DNA from: Dermatophilus congolensis
GTDB taxonomy: Bacteria > Actinomycetota > Actinomycetes > Actinomycetales > Dermatophilaceae
Direction: 5' to 3'
Assembly (NCBI RefSeq): GCF_900187045.1
Contig: NZ_LT906453.1
Coordinates: 930,001-994,000, forward strand
Length of the DNA: 64,000 bases
This document shows, piece after piece, positions 36,028 to 45,035 of the stretch. Position 1 is the first letter of the stretch. Each line of letters opens with the position of its first letter. The notes under the pieces are model-generated. The model had not been told where the DNA came from, did not search any database, and saw only the letters and a program-made list of their open reading frames with translations. A program made the translations under genes and the position numbers.

Positions 36028-37403
36028 CTGTTTTCCTGTTTTGCGATGGAGGTGGGGCCGCCGTAGATGTCGATGGTGAGGTCGGCGTCGCGGTAATGGG
36101 CGGTGTGGGGTAGGTCGAGCAGGGGGGCGGCTTGGGCGTGGATGTGGGGGCCGTCGAGGGGGATGTTGGTGGTGGGGTGTTGCCAGTGGGCGAGGATGAG
36201 TTGGCCGCCTTCGGTGAGGATGCGGCGGCAGTGGCGCAGGGTGGCGAGCCAGTCGTGGGGGGTGAGGTAGTAGCCGATTTCGGAGTTGATGATGAGGTCG
36301 TAGGGGCCTTCGGGTAGGTCGTATGGGGTGGCTCCGGTGATGAAGGTGGCTGCGGGGATGCCTCGTTGTTGGGCGATGTTGATGGCGGTTGGGTTGATGT
36401 CGATACCGGTGATGGTGTGGGTGTGTTTGGCGAGTTCTTCGGTGAGGCGGCCGTCGGCGCAGCCGATTTCGAGGGTGGCGTTGTGGGTGGGTTGGCGCAG
36501 GATTGCGGTGAGGAGGGCGCGTTTGCGGGTTTCGTAGTAGGAGTTTTCGAAGTTCCAGGGGTCGTTGTTGTGGGTGTACATGGTGGTGAAGGGGGTGGGG
36601 TCTGGAGGTGTGGGGGGTGTGGCTAGGTCAGTGGTGTGGGTGGGGGTGGTGAGGATGAATGTTTCGATGAGGCGGTGGGCTCGGGTGGTGACGTTGGGGG
36701 TGATGATGGGTTCGTCGCCGGGTAGGGGGCTTAGGGGTTGGGTTTGGGTGCGGTGTTTGGCGAGTGCAGTTTTTTTGGTGGTGAGGGTGTGGGGTGTTGC
36801 GGGCAGGGTGATGGTGTTGTTCCAGGGCAGGTCGTTGGGGGTGCCCCAGTGCCAGAGCCAGAGGGGGTAGTGCATGAGGAGTGCGCCGGTGGTGGTGGCG
36901 GCGGTGTGGGCGGCGGCGCCGAGGGTGTCGTGGTCGGTGTGGCCGTCTTTGGGGTAGGGGGCTAGGAGGATGGTGTGTTTGTTGGTTGTGGTGGTCAGGG
37001 TGTGGGTGAGGTGGTTGTGGTGGTTGGCGAGTTTGGAGTCGGGGAGGTTGAGGTGGGTGATGGTGGCGCCGGGGGCGAGGGTATTGATGGCTTCGTGTAG
37101 TTCGTTGTGGCGGGTGGTGGAGAGCATGTTTGCTGTCCAAGTGGGGGAGTGGGGGTGGGAGGCTTCGCCGTTGGTGGCGACGAGGATGGTGATGTGTAGG
37201 CCGGCGCGGTGGGCTTCTTGGATGAGTAGGCCGGCGCCGAGGGTTTCGTCGTCGGGGTGGGCTGAGGCGACGAGTAGGTGGGTGTGGTTGTTGAACAGGG
37301 TGGTGGTGTTCAGGGTGGGGGTGTGGTCCCAGCGGGGGTCTTGGAGCCAGGTGTGTTCGGGGGTGCCAGGGTCGGTGTGGTGGAAGGTGGGGGTGGTGTT
37401 CAT
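36024..37403 (-). CDS. PIG-L deacetylase fused to SAM methyltransferase
   Basis: A 459-residue two-domain protein. Residues about 35-250 are a PIG-L/LmbE deacetylase with VASAHPDDETLGAGLLI and PKDGHTDHDTLG, supplying the zinc ligands. Residues about 265-459 are a class I (NodS-like) methyltransferase with TLEIGCADGRLTEELAK, a GIDINPTAI motif II and YDLIINSEIGYYL. The start ATG at 37403 overlaps the stop of the acyl-CoA-dehydrogenase gene; the frame is open further upstream but only as that gene's shadow. The fusion would N-deacetylate and then methylate one molecule, probably an amino sugar given the adjoining glycosyltransferase. The final product is not known. Confidence 0.88.
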   Translation of the reverse strand: MNTTPTFHHTDPGTPEHTWLQDPRWDHTPTLNTTTLFNNHTHLLVASAHPDDETLGAGLLIQEAHRAGLHITILVATNGEASHPHSPTWTANMLSTTRHNELHEAINTLAPGATITHLNLPDSKLANHHNHLTHTLTTTTNKHTILLAPYPKDGHTDHDTLGAAAHTAATTTGALLMHYPLWLWHWGTPNDLPWNNTITLPATPHTLTTKKTALAKHRTQTQPLSPLPGDEPIITPNVTTRAHRLIETFILTTPTHTTDLATPPTPPDPTPFTTMYTHNNDPWNFENSYYETRKRALLTAILRQPTHNATLEIGCADGRLTEELAKHTHTITGIDINPTAINIAQQRGIPAATFITGATPYDLPEGPYDLIINSEIGYYLTPHDWLATLRHCRRILTEGGQLILAHWQHPTTNIPLDGPHIHAQAAPLLDLPHTAHYRDADLTIDIYGGPTSIAKQENR

Positions 37404-38431
37404 GGTGTGTTGGTGGTGTTGAGGAGGTGTTTGCCGAGGGTGGCGTGGTCGCGTTGGGCGTGGTGTTGTCTGAGGTAGACGGTGAGGTCGGCGACGCGGC
37501 GGGCGTGGGTTTTGTTCAGGGTTAGGGGTGCTGGGCCGGTGGCGTGGCCGACGTGGGTGATGGTGTGTTCGGCGGCTGCGGCGACGATGGAGCGGGTGCG
37601 TAGGGCCAGGATGGTGCCGTGTTTTCCGGTGGCGTGGCCGGTGTCGATGAGGGTTGCGGCGATTTCGAGGGCGTGGCGTGCGTTTTCGAGTTCGATGTCG
37701 GTGTGGCCGATTGCGGCTAGGGCGATTTGGTCTGGTTCGCGGTGGGGGTTGTGGTGGTAGAGCTGTTGGGCGATTGCGCGGGCGGCGCCGTACCAGATCG
37801 CGGCGACGGCGATGCCGCCCCAGGTGAATCCGGGGCGTTCGAGGTACCAGTTGGGTGGGCCGATGGGGATGGCGGGTACGTCGGTGCAGGTGATGGTGGA
37901 GGTGGTGATGTGGGTGAGGCCGCGTGCTGCCCAGTCGTGGGAGTCGATGGTGATGCCGTCGGTGAGAGCGATGGCGTAGAGGCTGGTGGTGTTGTCGGGG
38001 TTGGTTGCGGTGACGAGGGCGTGGGTGAGGTGGTCGGCGAGGGAGCACCAGGTTTTGGTGCCGGAGATGGTGGGGCCGTGAGGGCTTGGGTGGGCGTGGA
38101 GGCCGTGGCCGGGGGTGTTGGCGGCGAAGACTCCCCAGGTGGAGTTGTGGTCGACGGTGATTCTGCTTAGGTCGACGGGGTTGGCTTGGGTGAGGATGGT
38201 GAGGGCGTCGAGGTGGGGTTCGATGGTGCGTGCGACGGTGAGGTCGAGGGCTGCGATGTGGGCGAGTTGGTTGAAGTAGGCGAGGGTGTCGTTGCCCAGG
38301 GTGTTGGCGATGGGGGATAGGTGGGTGGCGATGGTGAGGCTGTCGTTGATGATGTCGGGTCCGTGTGCGGCGGCGAGGACGGCATCGACGGTCGTTGGTG
38401 CGGGGGCGGGGACCGTGGGGAAGATGCGCAT
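37400..38431 (-). CDS. Acyl-CoA dehydrogenase-like flavoprotein
   Basis: A 343-residue protein of the acyl-CoA dehydrogenase fold, shorter than the usual ~380. Seen: STWGVFAANTPGHGLHA (FAD loop area), ISGTKTWCSLADHLTHALVTA, the typical SGxKxxxS strand, and a long helical C-terminal domain with HVGHATGPAPLTLNKTHARRVADL. The ATG at 38431 begins the operon. Within this set it may oxidise a bound intermediate rather than a fatty acyl-CoA; the reaction is unknown. Confidence 0.8.
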   Translation of the reverse strand: MRIFPTVPAPAPTTVDAVLAAAHGPDIINDSLTIATHLSPIANTLGNDTLAYFNQLAHIAALDLTVARTIEPHLDALTILTQANPVDLSRITVDHNSTWGVFAANTPGHGLHAHPSPHGPTISGTKTWCSLADHLTHALVTATNPDNTTSLYAIALTDGITIDSHDWAARGLTHITTSTITCTDVPAIPIGPPNWYLERPGFTWGGIAVAAIWYGAARAIAQQLYHHNPHREPDQIALAAIGHTDIELENARHALEIAATLIDTGHATGKHGTILALRTRSIVAAAAEHTITHVGHATGPAPLTLNKTHARRVADLTVYLRQHHAQRDHATLGKHLLNTTNTP

Positions 38432-38667
38432 GTGTTGACGCTACGTCTGGCGGGGTGGTTCGTCGTGGTGGACAGGCGGTGTTGGGTTGTTGGGTTGGGG
38501 GTGATTTTGTGGCTGTGCTGAATTTTTTTACGAATTGTTTAACAACGGTGCGGGAATTCATCGGACAGATTTCGGGTGCGGGTATGAGAGTGGGGGGACT
38601 GCGCCACAGTTGTCGCGGTGTCGCCCGTTGGCGGGTGGCTCGCGGTGTGTCTTGTTGAGGAGGACCG
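38432..38667. promoter_or_regulatory. Divergent control region upstream of gabT
   Basis: A 236-base gap between diverging genes with no gene seen. It holds a palindrome TTGTT-T-AACAA (38535-38545) in an AT-rich stretch, a possible operator for putrescine/GABA control, and a GAGGAGG ribosome site just before the gabT TTG start. Confidence 0.35.
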
Positions 38668-40032
38668 TTGACCAGCCAGCCCCGTTTTTCATCGGAAGTT
38701 GTTCAGGAGCGCCGTCTTGTGACGGAGGTGCCGGGGCCGCGTAGTCGGCAGTTGCATGAGCGGACGTGTGCTGCTGTGTCTTCGGGGGTGGGGGTTGGGT
38801 TGCCGGTGTATGTGGAGCGTGCCGGTGGTGGGGTGTTGGTCGATGTGGATGGTAATCATCTGATCGATTTTGGGGCTGGGATCGCGGTGACTTCTGTTGG
38901 TAATGCTGATGCGCGGGTGGTTGCTGCGGCTGCTGAGCAGTTGGAGCGGTTTACGCACACGTGTTTCATGGTGACGCCGTATGAGGCGTATACGCAGGTG
39001 TGTGAGATGTTGAATGAGGTCACCCCGGGTAGCCATCCCAAACGTAGTGCTTTGTTTAATTCCGGTGCTGAGGCGGTGGAGAACGCGGTCAAGATTGCGC
39101 GGGTGTTTACCGGTAGGGATGCGGTGGTTGTGTTTGATCACGCGTATCACGGACGCACGAATCTGACGATGGCGTTGACGGCGAAGAATATGCCGTACAA
39201 GCAGGGGTTTGGGCCGTTTGCCGGTGAGGTGTATCGGATGCCGATGGCGTATCCGTATCGGTGGCCGGGGCCTGCGGAGTCGATGGTGCAGGACGCGTTT
39301 GAGGCGTTTGAGTCTGCGGTGCATGCGCAGGTGGGTGAGTCGAATGTGGCGGCGGTGGTGATTGAGCCGATTCAGGGTGAGGGCGGTTTTATTGTGCCGC
39401 CGCCAGGGTGGCTGGCCAGGATCGCGCAGTGGTGCAAGCAGCACGGTGTGGTGTTTGTTGCTGATGAGGTGCAGACCGGTTTTTGCCGTACGGGTGATTG
39501 GTTTGCCTGCCAGGCTGAGCAGGTAGTGCCGGATCTGATCACGACGGCTAAGGGCATTGCGGGTGGTTTGCCGTTGTCGGCGGTGACGGGGCGTGCAGAG
39601 ATCATGGATGCGGTGCATGCGGGTGGTTTGGGTGGCACGTACGGCGGTAATCCGGTTGCGTGTGCGGCGGCGTTGGGGGCGGTTGCCACGATGCGTGAGG
39701 AGGATTTGGCTGGGCGGGCTCGCCGTATTGGGTCGATTCTGCAGGAGCGTTTGGAGGGTATTGCTGCTGGTTGTGGCGTTATCGGTGACATTCGTGGTCG
39801 GGGGGCGATGATGGCCCTCGAGATCGTTAAACCTGGAACGAAGACTCCTGACCCGCAGGTCACGAAACGTATTAGTGCTGCTTGTCACGCTGCGGGGGTG
39901 GTCACTCTCACGGCTGGCACGTACGGGAATGTGTTGCGGTTCCTGCCCCCGCTGGTGATTGGTGAGGATCTGCTGCGTGAGGGGCTTGATGTGCTCGAGC
40001 AGGCTTTCGTGGATGTTGTCGCTGCGAGCTGA
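38668..40032 (+). CDS. gabT: 4-aminobutyrate aminotransferase
   Basis: A 454-residue class III aminotransferase, converting GABA and 2-oxoglutarate to succinate semialdehyde and glutamate. Seen: FGAGIAVTSVGN, FNSGAEAVENAVKIAR (PLP phosphate), AYHGRTNLTMALT, EPIQGEGGFIVPP, VFVADEVQTGFCRTG (PLP Asp) and ITTAKGIAGGLPLSA with the Schiff-base Lys. The start is TTG 38668 with GAGGAGG five bases upstream; it is full-length for the family. Thirty bases upstream of an aminobutyraldehyde dehydrogenase gene, so the pair covers putrescine breakdown. Confidence 0.93.
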   Translation: MTSQPRFSSEVVQERRLVTEVPGPRSRQLHERTCAAVSSGVGVGLPVYVERAGGGVLVDVDGNHLIDFGAGIAVTSVGNADARVVAAAAEQLERFTHTCFMVTPYEAYTQVCEMLNEVTPGSHPKRSALFNSGAEAVENAVKIARVFTGRDAVVVFDHAYHGRTNLTMALTAKNMPYKQGFGPFAGEVYRMPMAYPYRWPGPAESMVQDAFEAFESAVHAQVGESNVAAVVIEPIQGEGGFIVPPPGWLARIAQWCKQHGVVFVADEVQTGFCRTGDWFACQAEQVVPDLITTAKGIAGGLPLSAVTGRAEIMDAVHAGGLGGTYGGNPVACAAALGAVATMREEDLAGRARRIGSILQERLEGIAAGCGVIGDIRGRGAMMALEIVKPGTKTPDPQVTKRISAACHAAGVVTLTAGTYGNVLRFLPPLVIGEDLLREGLDVLEQAFVDVVAAS

Positions 40033-40062
40033 CTTTTTCTCCGGGTTTACGAAAGGACCACG

Positions 40063-41484
40063 ATGAATCGTTTGCAGAATTTCATTGACGGCGTTTTTGT
40101 CGATGTTTGCGCGACGGACAGTCTTGATGTTGTCGACCCCACCACGGGGAAGGTTGTTGCGGTGTCGCCGATTTCTGGTGCCCGTGATGTGGATGCTGCT
40201 TTTGATGCGGCGTTGCGTGCTTCGCGGACGTTTAGGAACAGCACTCCTGGTGATCGTCAGAAGATGCTTTTGGCTTTCGCGGATGCGCTTGAGGCGGCTG
40301 GGGAGGAACTTGTTGATGCCCAGGCCCGGAACACGGGGCAGCCGCGTCAGCAGATCCTCGATGAGGAGGTCATGGCTGGAGCTGACCATATTCGTTTTTT
40401 CGCTGGGGCTGCGCGTACGTGTGAGGGTCGTGCTGCGACGGAATATTTGGAAGGGCACACGTCGTATGTGCGCCGTGAACCTATTGGTGTGGTCGCGCAG
40501 GTCACTCCGTGGAATTACCCCATTTTGATGGCGTTGTGGAAGTTGGGTCCGGCGTTGGCTGCGGGGAACACGGTGGTATTGAAGCCTTCAGATACCACTC
40601 CGGAGTCCACGCTGGTGTTGGCCCGGTTGGCGGGGGAGGTGTTTCCCGCAGGGGTGGTCAATGTTGTTCTTGGTGATGCTTCTACTGGTGAGTTGATGAG
40701 TAGGCATCCTGTGCCGGGGCTGGTGTCGATTACTGGGTCGGTGCGTGCTGGTCGTGCGGTTGCTGCTGGGGCGGCTGCAGGGTTGAAGCAGGCCCATCTG
40801 GAGTTGGGTGGTAAGGCCCCTGCGGTGGTGTTCGCGGATGCTGATTTGCAGCGTACGGCCGAGCAACTGGTCATGTTCGGGACGTTTAACTCTGGGCAGG
40901 ACTGCACCGCCGTGACACGGGTGTTGGTGCAGGAGAGTGTGCATGAGCAGTTTGTGGACCTTCTCGTGGCTGCTGCGCGCAACACGACCACGGGCACAGG
41001 GCAGGGGGATGATTTCGGGCCGCTGAACAATGCTCGGCACTTCGCTCAAGTGAAGGAAAAGCTGGCGCGTGTTCCTGCGCACGCGCGGGTGTTGACTGGT
41101 GGCGCGGCGTTGGAGCGTGAGGGTTTCTATGTGCCGGCCACGATCATTGATGGGGTTCGCCAAGATGATGAGCTGGTCCAGGAGGAAACCTTCGCTCCGG
41201 TGTTGACGGTGCAGACATTCAGCACTGAGCAAGAGGCAGTAGAGCTGGCTAACGGGGTGGACTATGGGCTCGCCTCGAGTGTGTGGACCAGTGATCACGG
41301 CACAGCAATGCGGGTTTCCCGAGATTTGGATTTCGGGTGTGTATGGGTGAACACGCACGTGCTGCTTGCTGCTGAAATGCCGCACGGCGGTTTCAAAAAC
41401 TCTGGGTACGGCAAGGATTTGTCTGTCTATGCGTTGGAGGAGTACACGCGCATTAAGCACGTGCTGCATTCCCTTGAGGTGTGA
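40063..41484 (+). CDS. patD: Gamma-aminobutyraldehyde dehydrogenase
   Basis: A 473-residue aldehyde dehydrogenase. Seen: APWNYP-type segment VTPWNYPILMALWK, VLKPSDTTPEST, LELGGKAP with catalytic Glu, FNSGQDCTAVTR with catalytic Cys, and a C-terminus HGGFKNSGYGKDLSVYALEEYT. The FFAGAARTCEGRAATEYLEGHTSYVRR-like region aligns well with E. coli PatD/YdcW. It oxidises 4-aminobutanal to GABA, which GabT then uses. An AAAGGA ribosome site precedes the ATG. Confidence 0.9.
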   Translation: MNRLQNFIDGVFVDVCATDSLDVVDPTTGKVVAVSPISGARDVDAAFDAALRASRTFRNSTPGDRQKMLLAFADALEAAGEELVDAQARNTGQPRQQILDEEVMAGADHIRFFAGAARTCEGRAATEYLEGHTSYVRREPIGVVAQVTPWNYPILMALWKLGPALAAGNTVVLKPSDTTPESTLVLARLAGEVFPAGVVNVVLGDASTGELMSRHPVPGLVSITGSVRAGRAVAAGAAAGLKQAHLELGGKAPAVVFADADLQRTAEQLVMFGTFNSGQDCTAVTRVLVQESVHEQFVDLLVAAARNTTTGTGQGDDFGPLNNARHFAQVKEKLARVPAHARVLTGGAALEREGFYVPATIIDGVRQDDELVQEETFAPVLTVQTFSTEQEAVELANGVDYGLASSVWTSDHGTAMRVSRDLDFGCVWVNTHVLLAAEMPHGGFKNSGYGKDLSVYALEEYTRIKHVLHSLEV

Positions 41485-41510
41485 GCCGTAGCTCACATCT
41501 GGTGGCGCCG

Positions 41511-41567
41511 TCACAACAGCTGGCGTGTCTGGGCACGTGGTGGTGCTGGGCACGCCAGCTGTTGTGA
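41511..41567. terminator. Perfect 17-bp inverted repeat after patD
   Basis: Arms of 17 bases at 41511-41527 and 41551-41567 are exact complements (the left arm begins TCACAACAGCTGGC), with a 23-base loop. It begins 26 bases after the patD stop. There is no U-tract, so it may be a terminator, an mRNA-stabilising stem or a dispersed repeat element. Confidence 0.55.
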
Positions 41568-41695
41568 TGGGGACAAGGTCAGAAAACCCAAACGCACAGC
41601 TGCTGTGCGCCTGCTCGCAGCAGCGCAGTCAGCAGAACTAGCGTGTCGCCCCGGCATGTGTTGCGGTCAGGGCAGGCGCGGGGCAGCCTCGTCGT

Positions 41696-41893
41696 ATGAC
41701 GCAATCACATGACCCTGTTGAGGTCTCACGCAGCGACCGCGAAGCCAAAGAGATGGAGGCTGCTAAACAACGCGCCGAAGATGCCCACCCTGGGCAGGCC
41801 GGGTACGGACAACCCGGCCAAAACACAGGCCGCACTCACGGCCACATTGAAGACGAAGCCCGTCAGGCCGACAGCCCAGAAAAACACAGCTGA
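41696..41893 (+). CDS. Small hydrophilic protein
   Basis: A 65-residue ORF, starting MTQSHDPVEVSRSDREAKE and ending EARQADSPEKHS, with a charged helix (EMEAAKQRAEDAH) and a Gly/Gln-rich middle. No Cys, no membrane segment, no known domain. No good ribosome site is visible. Composition (many Glu, Lys, Gln) looks protein-like rather than random in this GC-rich sequence. It could be a small stress protein; the function is unknown and the gene itself is uncertain. Confidence 0.5.
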   Translation: MTQSHDPVEVSRSDREAKEMEAAKQRAEDAHPGQAGYGQPGQNTGRTHGHIEDEARQADSPEKHS

Positions 41894-42074
41894 CAAACCG
41901 GCCTTGCCGCCGCGCCGCAGCAGATATCGGCTCGCCGCGGCACCGAATCGCGGCAGCTGTGCTTAAGCACAGCTGAGTTTCCTGCCCCCGCAACGCCACC
42001 ACATTGATGTTGTGGGCGTCGGTGGGGCGGTTCACCTCTACTGTGGCTGGCTGAACCTGCCACCATGGTGGGTG

Positions 42075-44804
42075 ATGACTGCGTTGACCGACCACATGCC
42101 GCCCACCACCGATTCCGCTCCCGAGGGAGATGCCCTATTTGAAGGGTTTACCCAGTGGGCTCTAGAGACCGGCGTGGTCCTCTACCCCCATCAAGAAGAA
42201 GCCGCTTTGGAGCTCGCGGCCGGGGCGAACGTCATCCTCGCCACCCCTACCGGGTCAGGAAAATCCATGGTGGCGCTCGCGGCTCATTTTTTTGCGCTGG
42301 CTGACTTTCAACGTACTGGTCGCCGTACTTACTACACCGCCCCGATTAAGGCGTTGGTGAGTGAGAAGTTCTTCGACCTTGTGGGCAAGTTTGGGGCGCA
42401 TAACGTCGGCATGATTACCGGTGATGCTTCGGTGAATGCTGATGCTCCGATCATTGCGTGTACCGCTGAGATTCTCGCCAACTTGGCTCTGCGTGATGGG
42501 GAGCATCTGGCTGTTTCCACCGTCGTCATGGATGAGTTCCATTTTTACTCTGAGCCTGATCGTGGCTGGGCGTGGCAGGTTCCGCTCTTGACGCTCCCGC
42601 AGGCCCAGTTCTTGCTGATGAGTGCCACGTTGGGTGATGTGTCGTTCTTCCGCAGTGATTTGACGGCACGTACAGGGCGAGAAACAGCCTTGGTCGATAA
42701 CGCTGAACGCCCGGTCCCGTTGTCTTTTGAGTATTCGACTGAGCCGATCACGGACAAGCTTGTGGAGCTTATCCAGACTCGCCAAGCCCCTGTGTATGTA
42801 GTGCACTTCACCCAGAAAGACGCGCTAGAACGGGCGCAAGCTTTGTTGAGTGTGCAGGTCGCTAGCCGTGAAGACCGCGACAAGATTCTCGAAATGCTGG
42901 GTGGGTTCCGGTTCGGGAAAGGCTTTGGCACCACGCTGAGCAAGCTGATCCGCCACGGCATCGGTGTCCACCATGCCGGGATGCTGCCCAAGTACCGACG
43001 CATCGTGGAAACCCTCGCTCAAGCTGGTCTGCTCAAAGTGGTGTGTGGCACAGACACCCTTGGTGTGGGGATCAACGTGCCGATCCGTACTGTTCTGCTC
43101 ACTGGTCTGACTAAATTCGATGGAAGCCGCCAACGTGTACTGAAGGTGCGCGAGTTCCATCAGATCGCTGGTCGAGCTGGCCGTGCCGGGTTCGACACCA
43201 CAGGAACCGTCGTAGTGCAGGCTCCCGAACACGTCATCGAAAACATCAAGGCCGAAGAGAAGGCTGCTGCCGACCCGAAAAAGAAGAAGAAAGCTCAGAA
43301 AAAGAAAGCCCCCGAGGGGTTTGTCTCCTGGGACGAGAACACGTTCACGCGACTGGTGGAAGGCCAGCCAGAACCGCTGGTGTCTCGGATGCGGGTGACG
43401 CATGCCATGGTTCTTGATGTCATTGCCCGCTCTGAACTGGATGATGCAGACCCGGTTCTGCTCATGCGGCGCCTCATCTGGGACAGCCATGAACCCACTG
43501 GGCGCAAATACCGGTTGCAGCGCCGCGGAATTGAAATCCTGCGTGCCTTGAAGACCGCGGACATTGTGGAAACTTTCCGGCTACCGGCCTCAGCGGTTCC
43601 CGGCGGAGTCAGCTGCGACACCGATGACCGAATCGGATCTGAAGACATCGAATTTGATCAACTAACCCCCGCTTTCGATCTGCGTAAGCGCCTGCGTTTG
43701 GTTGATGACCTCCAAGATGGATTCGCGTTGAATCAGCCGCTATCCACCTTCGCCCTTGCTGCTCTGGAACTGCTTGACGAAGACTCACCGACCTACGCTC
43801 TTGATCTGTTGTCCGTGGTGGAGGCAACGCTGGAGGATCCCCGCGCTGTGCTGTGGGCCCAGCAGCGCAAGGCTAAAGGCGAAGCGATCGCTGAGATGAA
43901 AGCCGACGGCATCGACTATGCCGAGCGGATGGAACTGCTGGAAAATGTCTCGTGGCCCAAGCCGTGTGAGGAGATGCTGCGCGCGGCCTACGACACCTAC
44001 CGTCAGGGCCGCCCTTGGCTGACCGAAGATCTCCTCAGCCCGAAAACCGTGGTGCGGGAAATGTTCGAGAACGCACGTGGTTTCGGAGAGTTCGTGCGGG
44101 TCTATGAGCTCGCCCGATCTGAAGGCGTGGTGTTGCGCTATCTCACGGACTGCTACCGCGCCCTGCGCCAGACGGTGCCTGAGGTGTATCGCACCGATGA
44201 GGTCGACGACATCATCACCTGGCTCGGGCAACTTATCCGGGCTACGGACTCCTCGCTGCTGGATGAGTGGGAAGCACTCACCGATCCGCAACGGCAACAG
44301 ACCGAAGAGGTCCGCCCACCGGAGGTGGAAGCACGCCCCATCACAGGCAACCCTCGGATCTTCCGTATGTGGCTGCGTCAGGCAATGTGGCGACGCGTGG
44401 AGTTGTTGGCTGAGGGCAACGTGTTGGGTCTAGCGGAGCTGGATTCATCCGCTGCTGATGTGTTGGATTTGCGCCGAGCTGAAGTGCCCCCGCTTACATC
44501 TGAAGAGTGGGATGACGCGCTTGCTGGCTATGAGGACGTATATGGCGAGGTGCCGGATTCGATTGGTACTGGGCCAGATGCGCGCGGGCCGAAATTTTTC
44601 CGCATCGATGAAAAACCGGCTTTCGAGGACGATGATCCGGCTGGCCCCGGGGCGGAAGATCACGTTGTGTGGCGGGTTGAGCAGATCCTCGATGACCCTG
44701 AGCAAGAACGAGATTGGCGGATTATCGGGGTGGTTGATCTGACAGCTTCGGATGAGGTGGGGGAGTTGGTTGTGTGGGTTCGGGACTTGGCGTCGCTCTT
44801 GTGA
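42075..44804 (+). CDS. Ski2-like DEAD/DEAH-box helicase with DUF3516
   Basis: A 909-residue superfamily 2 RNA helicase. Seen: Walker A ATPTGSGKSM, motif Ia TAPIKALVSEKFF, motif II as DEFH in VVMDEFHFYSEP, motif III MSATLGD, motif IV area VYVVHFTQKDA, motif V GTDTLGVGINVPIRT and motif VI EFHQIAGRAGRAGF. A lysine-rich linker (PKKKKKAQKKKAP) separates the helicase core from a C-terminal DUF3516 region of ~480 residues. Such proteins are typical of actinomycetes and thought to handle structured RNA. The ATG at 42075 is chosen (a GTG lies just before it); an in-frame ATG at 42012 is possible but has no homology support. Confidence 0.92.
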   Translation: MTALTDHMPPTTDSAPEGDALFEGFTQWALETGVVLYPHQEEAALELAAGANVILATPTGSGKSMVALAAHFFALADFQRTGRRTYYTAPIKALVSEKFFDLVGKFGAHNVGMITGDASVNADAPIIACTAEILANLALRDGEHLAVSTVVMDEFHFYSEPDRGWAWQVPLLTLPQAQFLLMSATLGDVSFFRSDLTARTGRETALVDNAERPVPLSFEYSTEPITDKLVELIQTRQAPVYVVHFTQKDALERAQALLSVQVASREDRDKILEMLGGFRFGKGFGTTLSKLIRHGIGVHHAGMLPKYRRIVETLAQAGLLKVVCGTDTLGVGINVPIRTVLLTGLTKFDGSRQRVLKVREFHQIAGRAGRAGFDTTGTVVVQAPEHVIENIKAEEKAAADPKKKKKAQKKKAPEGFVSWDENTFTRLVEGQPEPLVSRMRVTHAMVLDVIARSELDDADPVLLMRRLIWDSHEPTGRKYRLQRRGIEILRALKTADIVETFRLPASAVPGGVSCDTDDRIGSEDIEFDQLTPAFDLRKRLRLVDDLQDGFALNQPLSTFALAALELLDEDSPTYALDLLSVVEATLEDPRAVLWAQQRKAKGEAIAEMKADGIDYAERMELLENVSWPKPCEEMLRAAYDTYRQGRPWLTEDLLSPKTVVREMFENARGFGEFVRVYELARSEGVVLRYLTDCYRALRQTVPEVYRTDEVDDIITWLGQLIRATDSSLLDEWEALTDPQRQQTEEVRPPEVEARPITGNPRIFRMWLRQAMWRRVELLAEGNVLGLAELDSSAADVLDLRRAEVPPLTSEEWDDALAGYEDVYGEVPDSIGTGPDARGPKFFRIDEKPAFEDDDPAGPGAEDHVVWRVEQILDDPEQERDWRIIGVVDLTASDEVGELVVWVRDLASLL

Positions 44805-44999
44805 GGTAGGCCCGTTTCGGACATGCACGGAAAACGTGATGTTCGTCACTTTTGACTGTGTGTATATCGCTTACTAGTCAGCGCGGCCAGAGCGTGACGT
44901 ACTAGGTGAACGGTCGTTTCCTGTACGTATGTATAGATTCCGCTGGGTCTGTGAAATGCCCACTACGTGGAATCGAAATCAATCCATACGCTCGCGAGG

Positions 45000-45028
45000 C
45001 TGACTTGGCCGGTCAGGGCGCCTAATGT
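45000..45028 (+). promoter_or_regulatory. Promoter, probably leaderless, of the GNAT gene
   Basis: CTGACT (45000-45005), 17-base spacer, TAATGT (45023-45028); the first transcribed base would be at or next to the GTG at 45036. The remaining bases of the gap from 44805 show only AT-rich sequence with another possible -10 (TATAGA near 44935). Confidence 0.5.
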
Positions 45029-45035
45029 GGGTCAG

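Noticed and set aside
37404-38561. Upstream extension of the PIG-L/methyltransferase frame
   Set aside because: It overlaps the acyl-CoA-dehydrogenase-like gene in another frame and is Arg/His/Pro-rich noise; the fusion protein starts at 37403.
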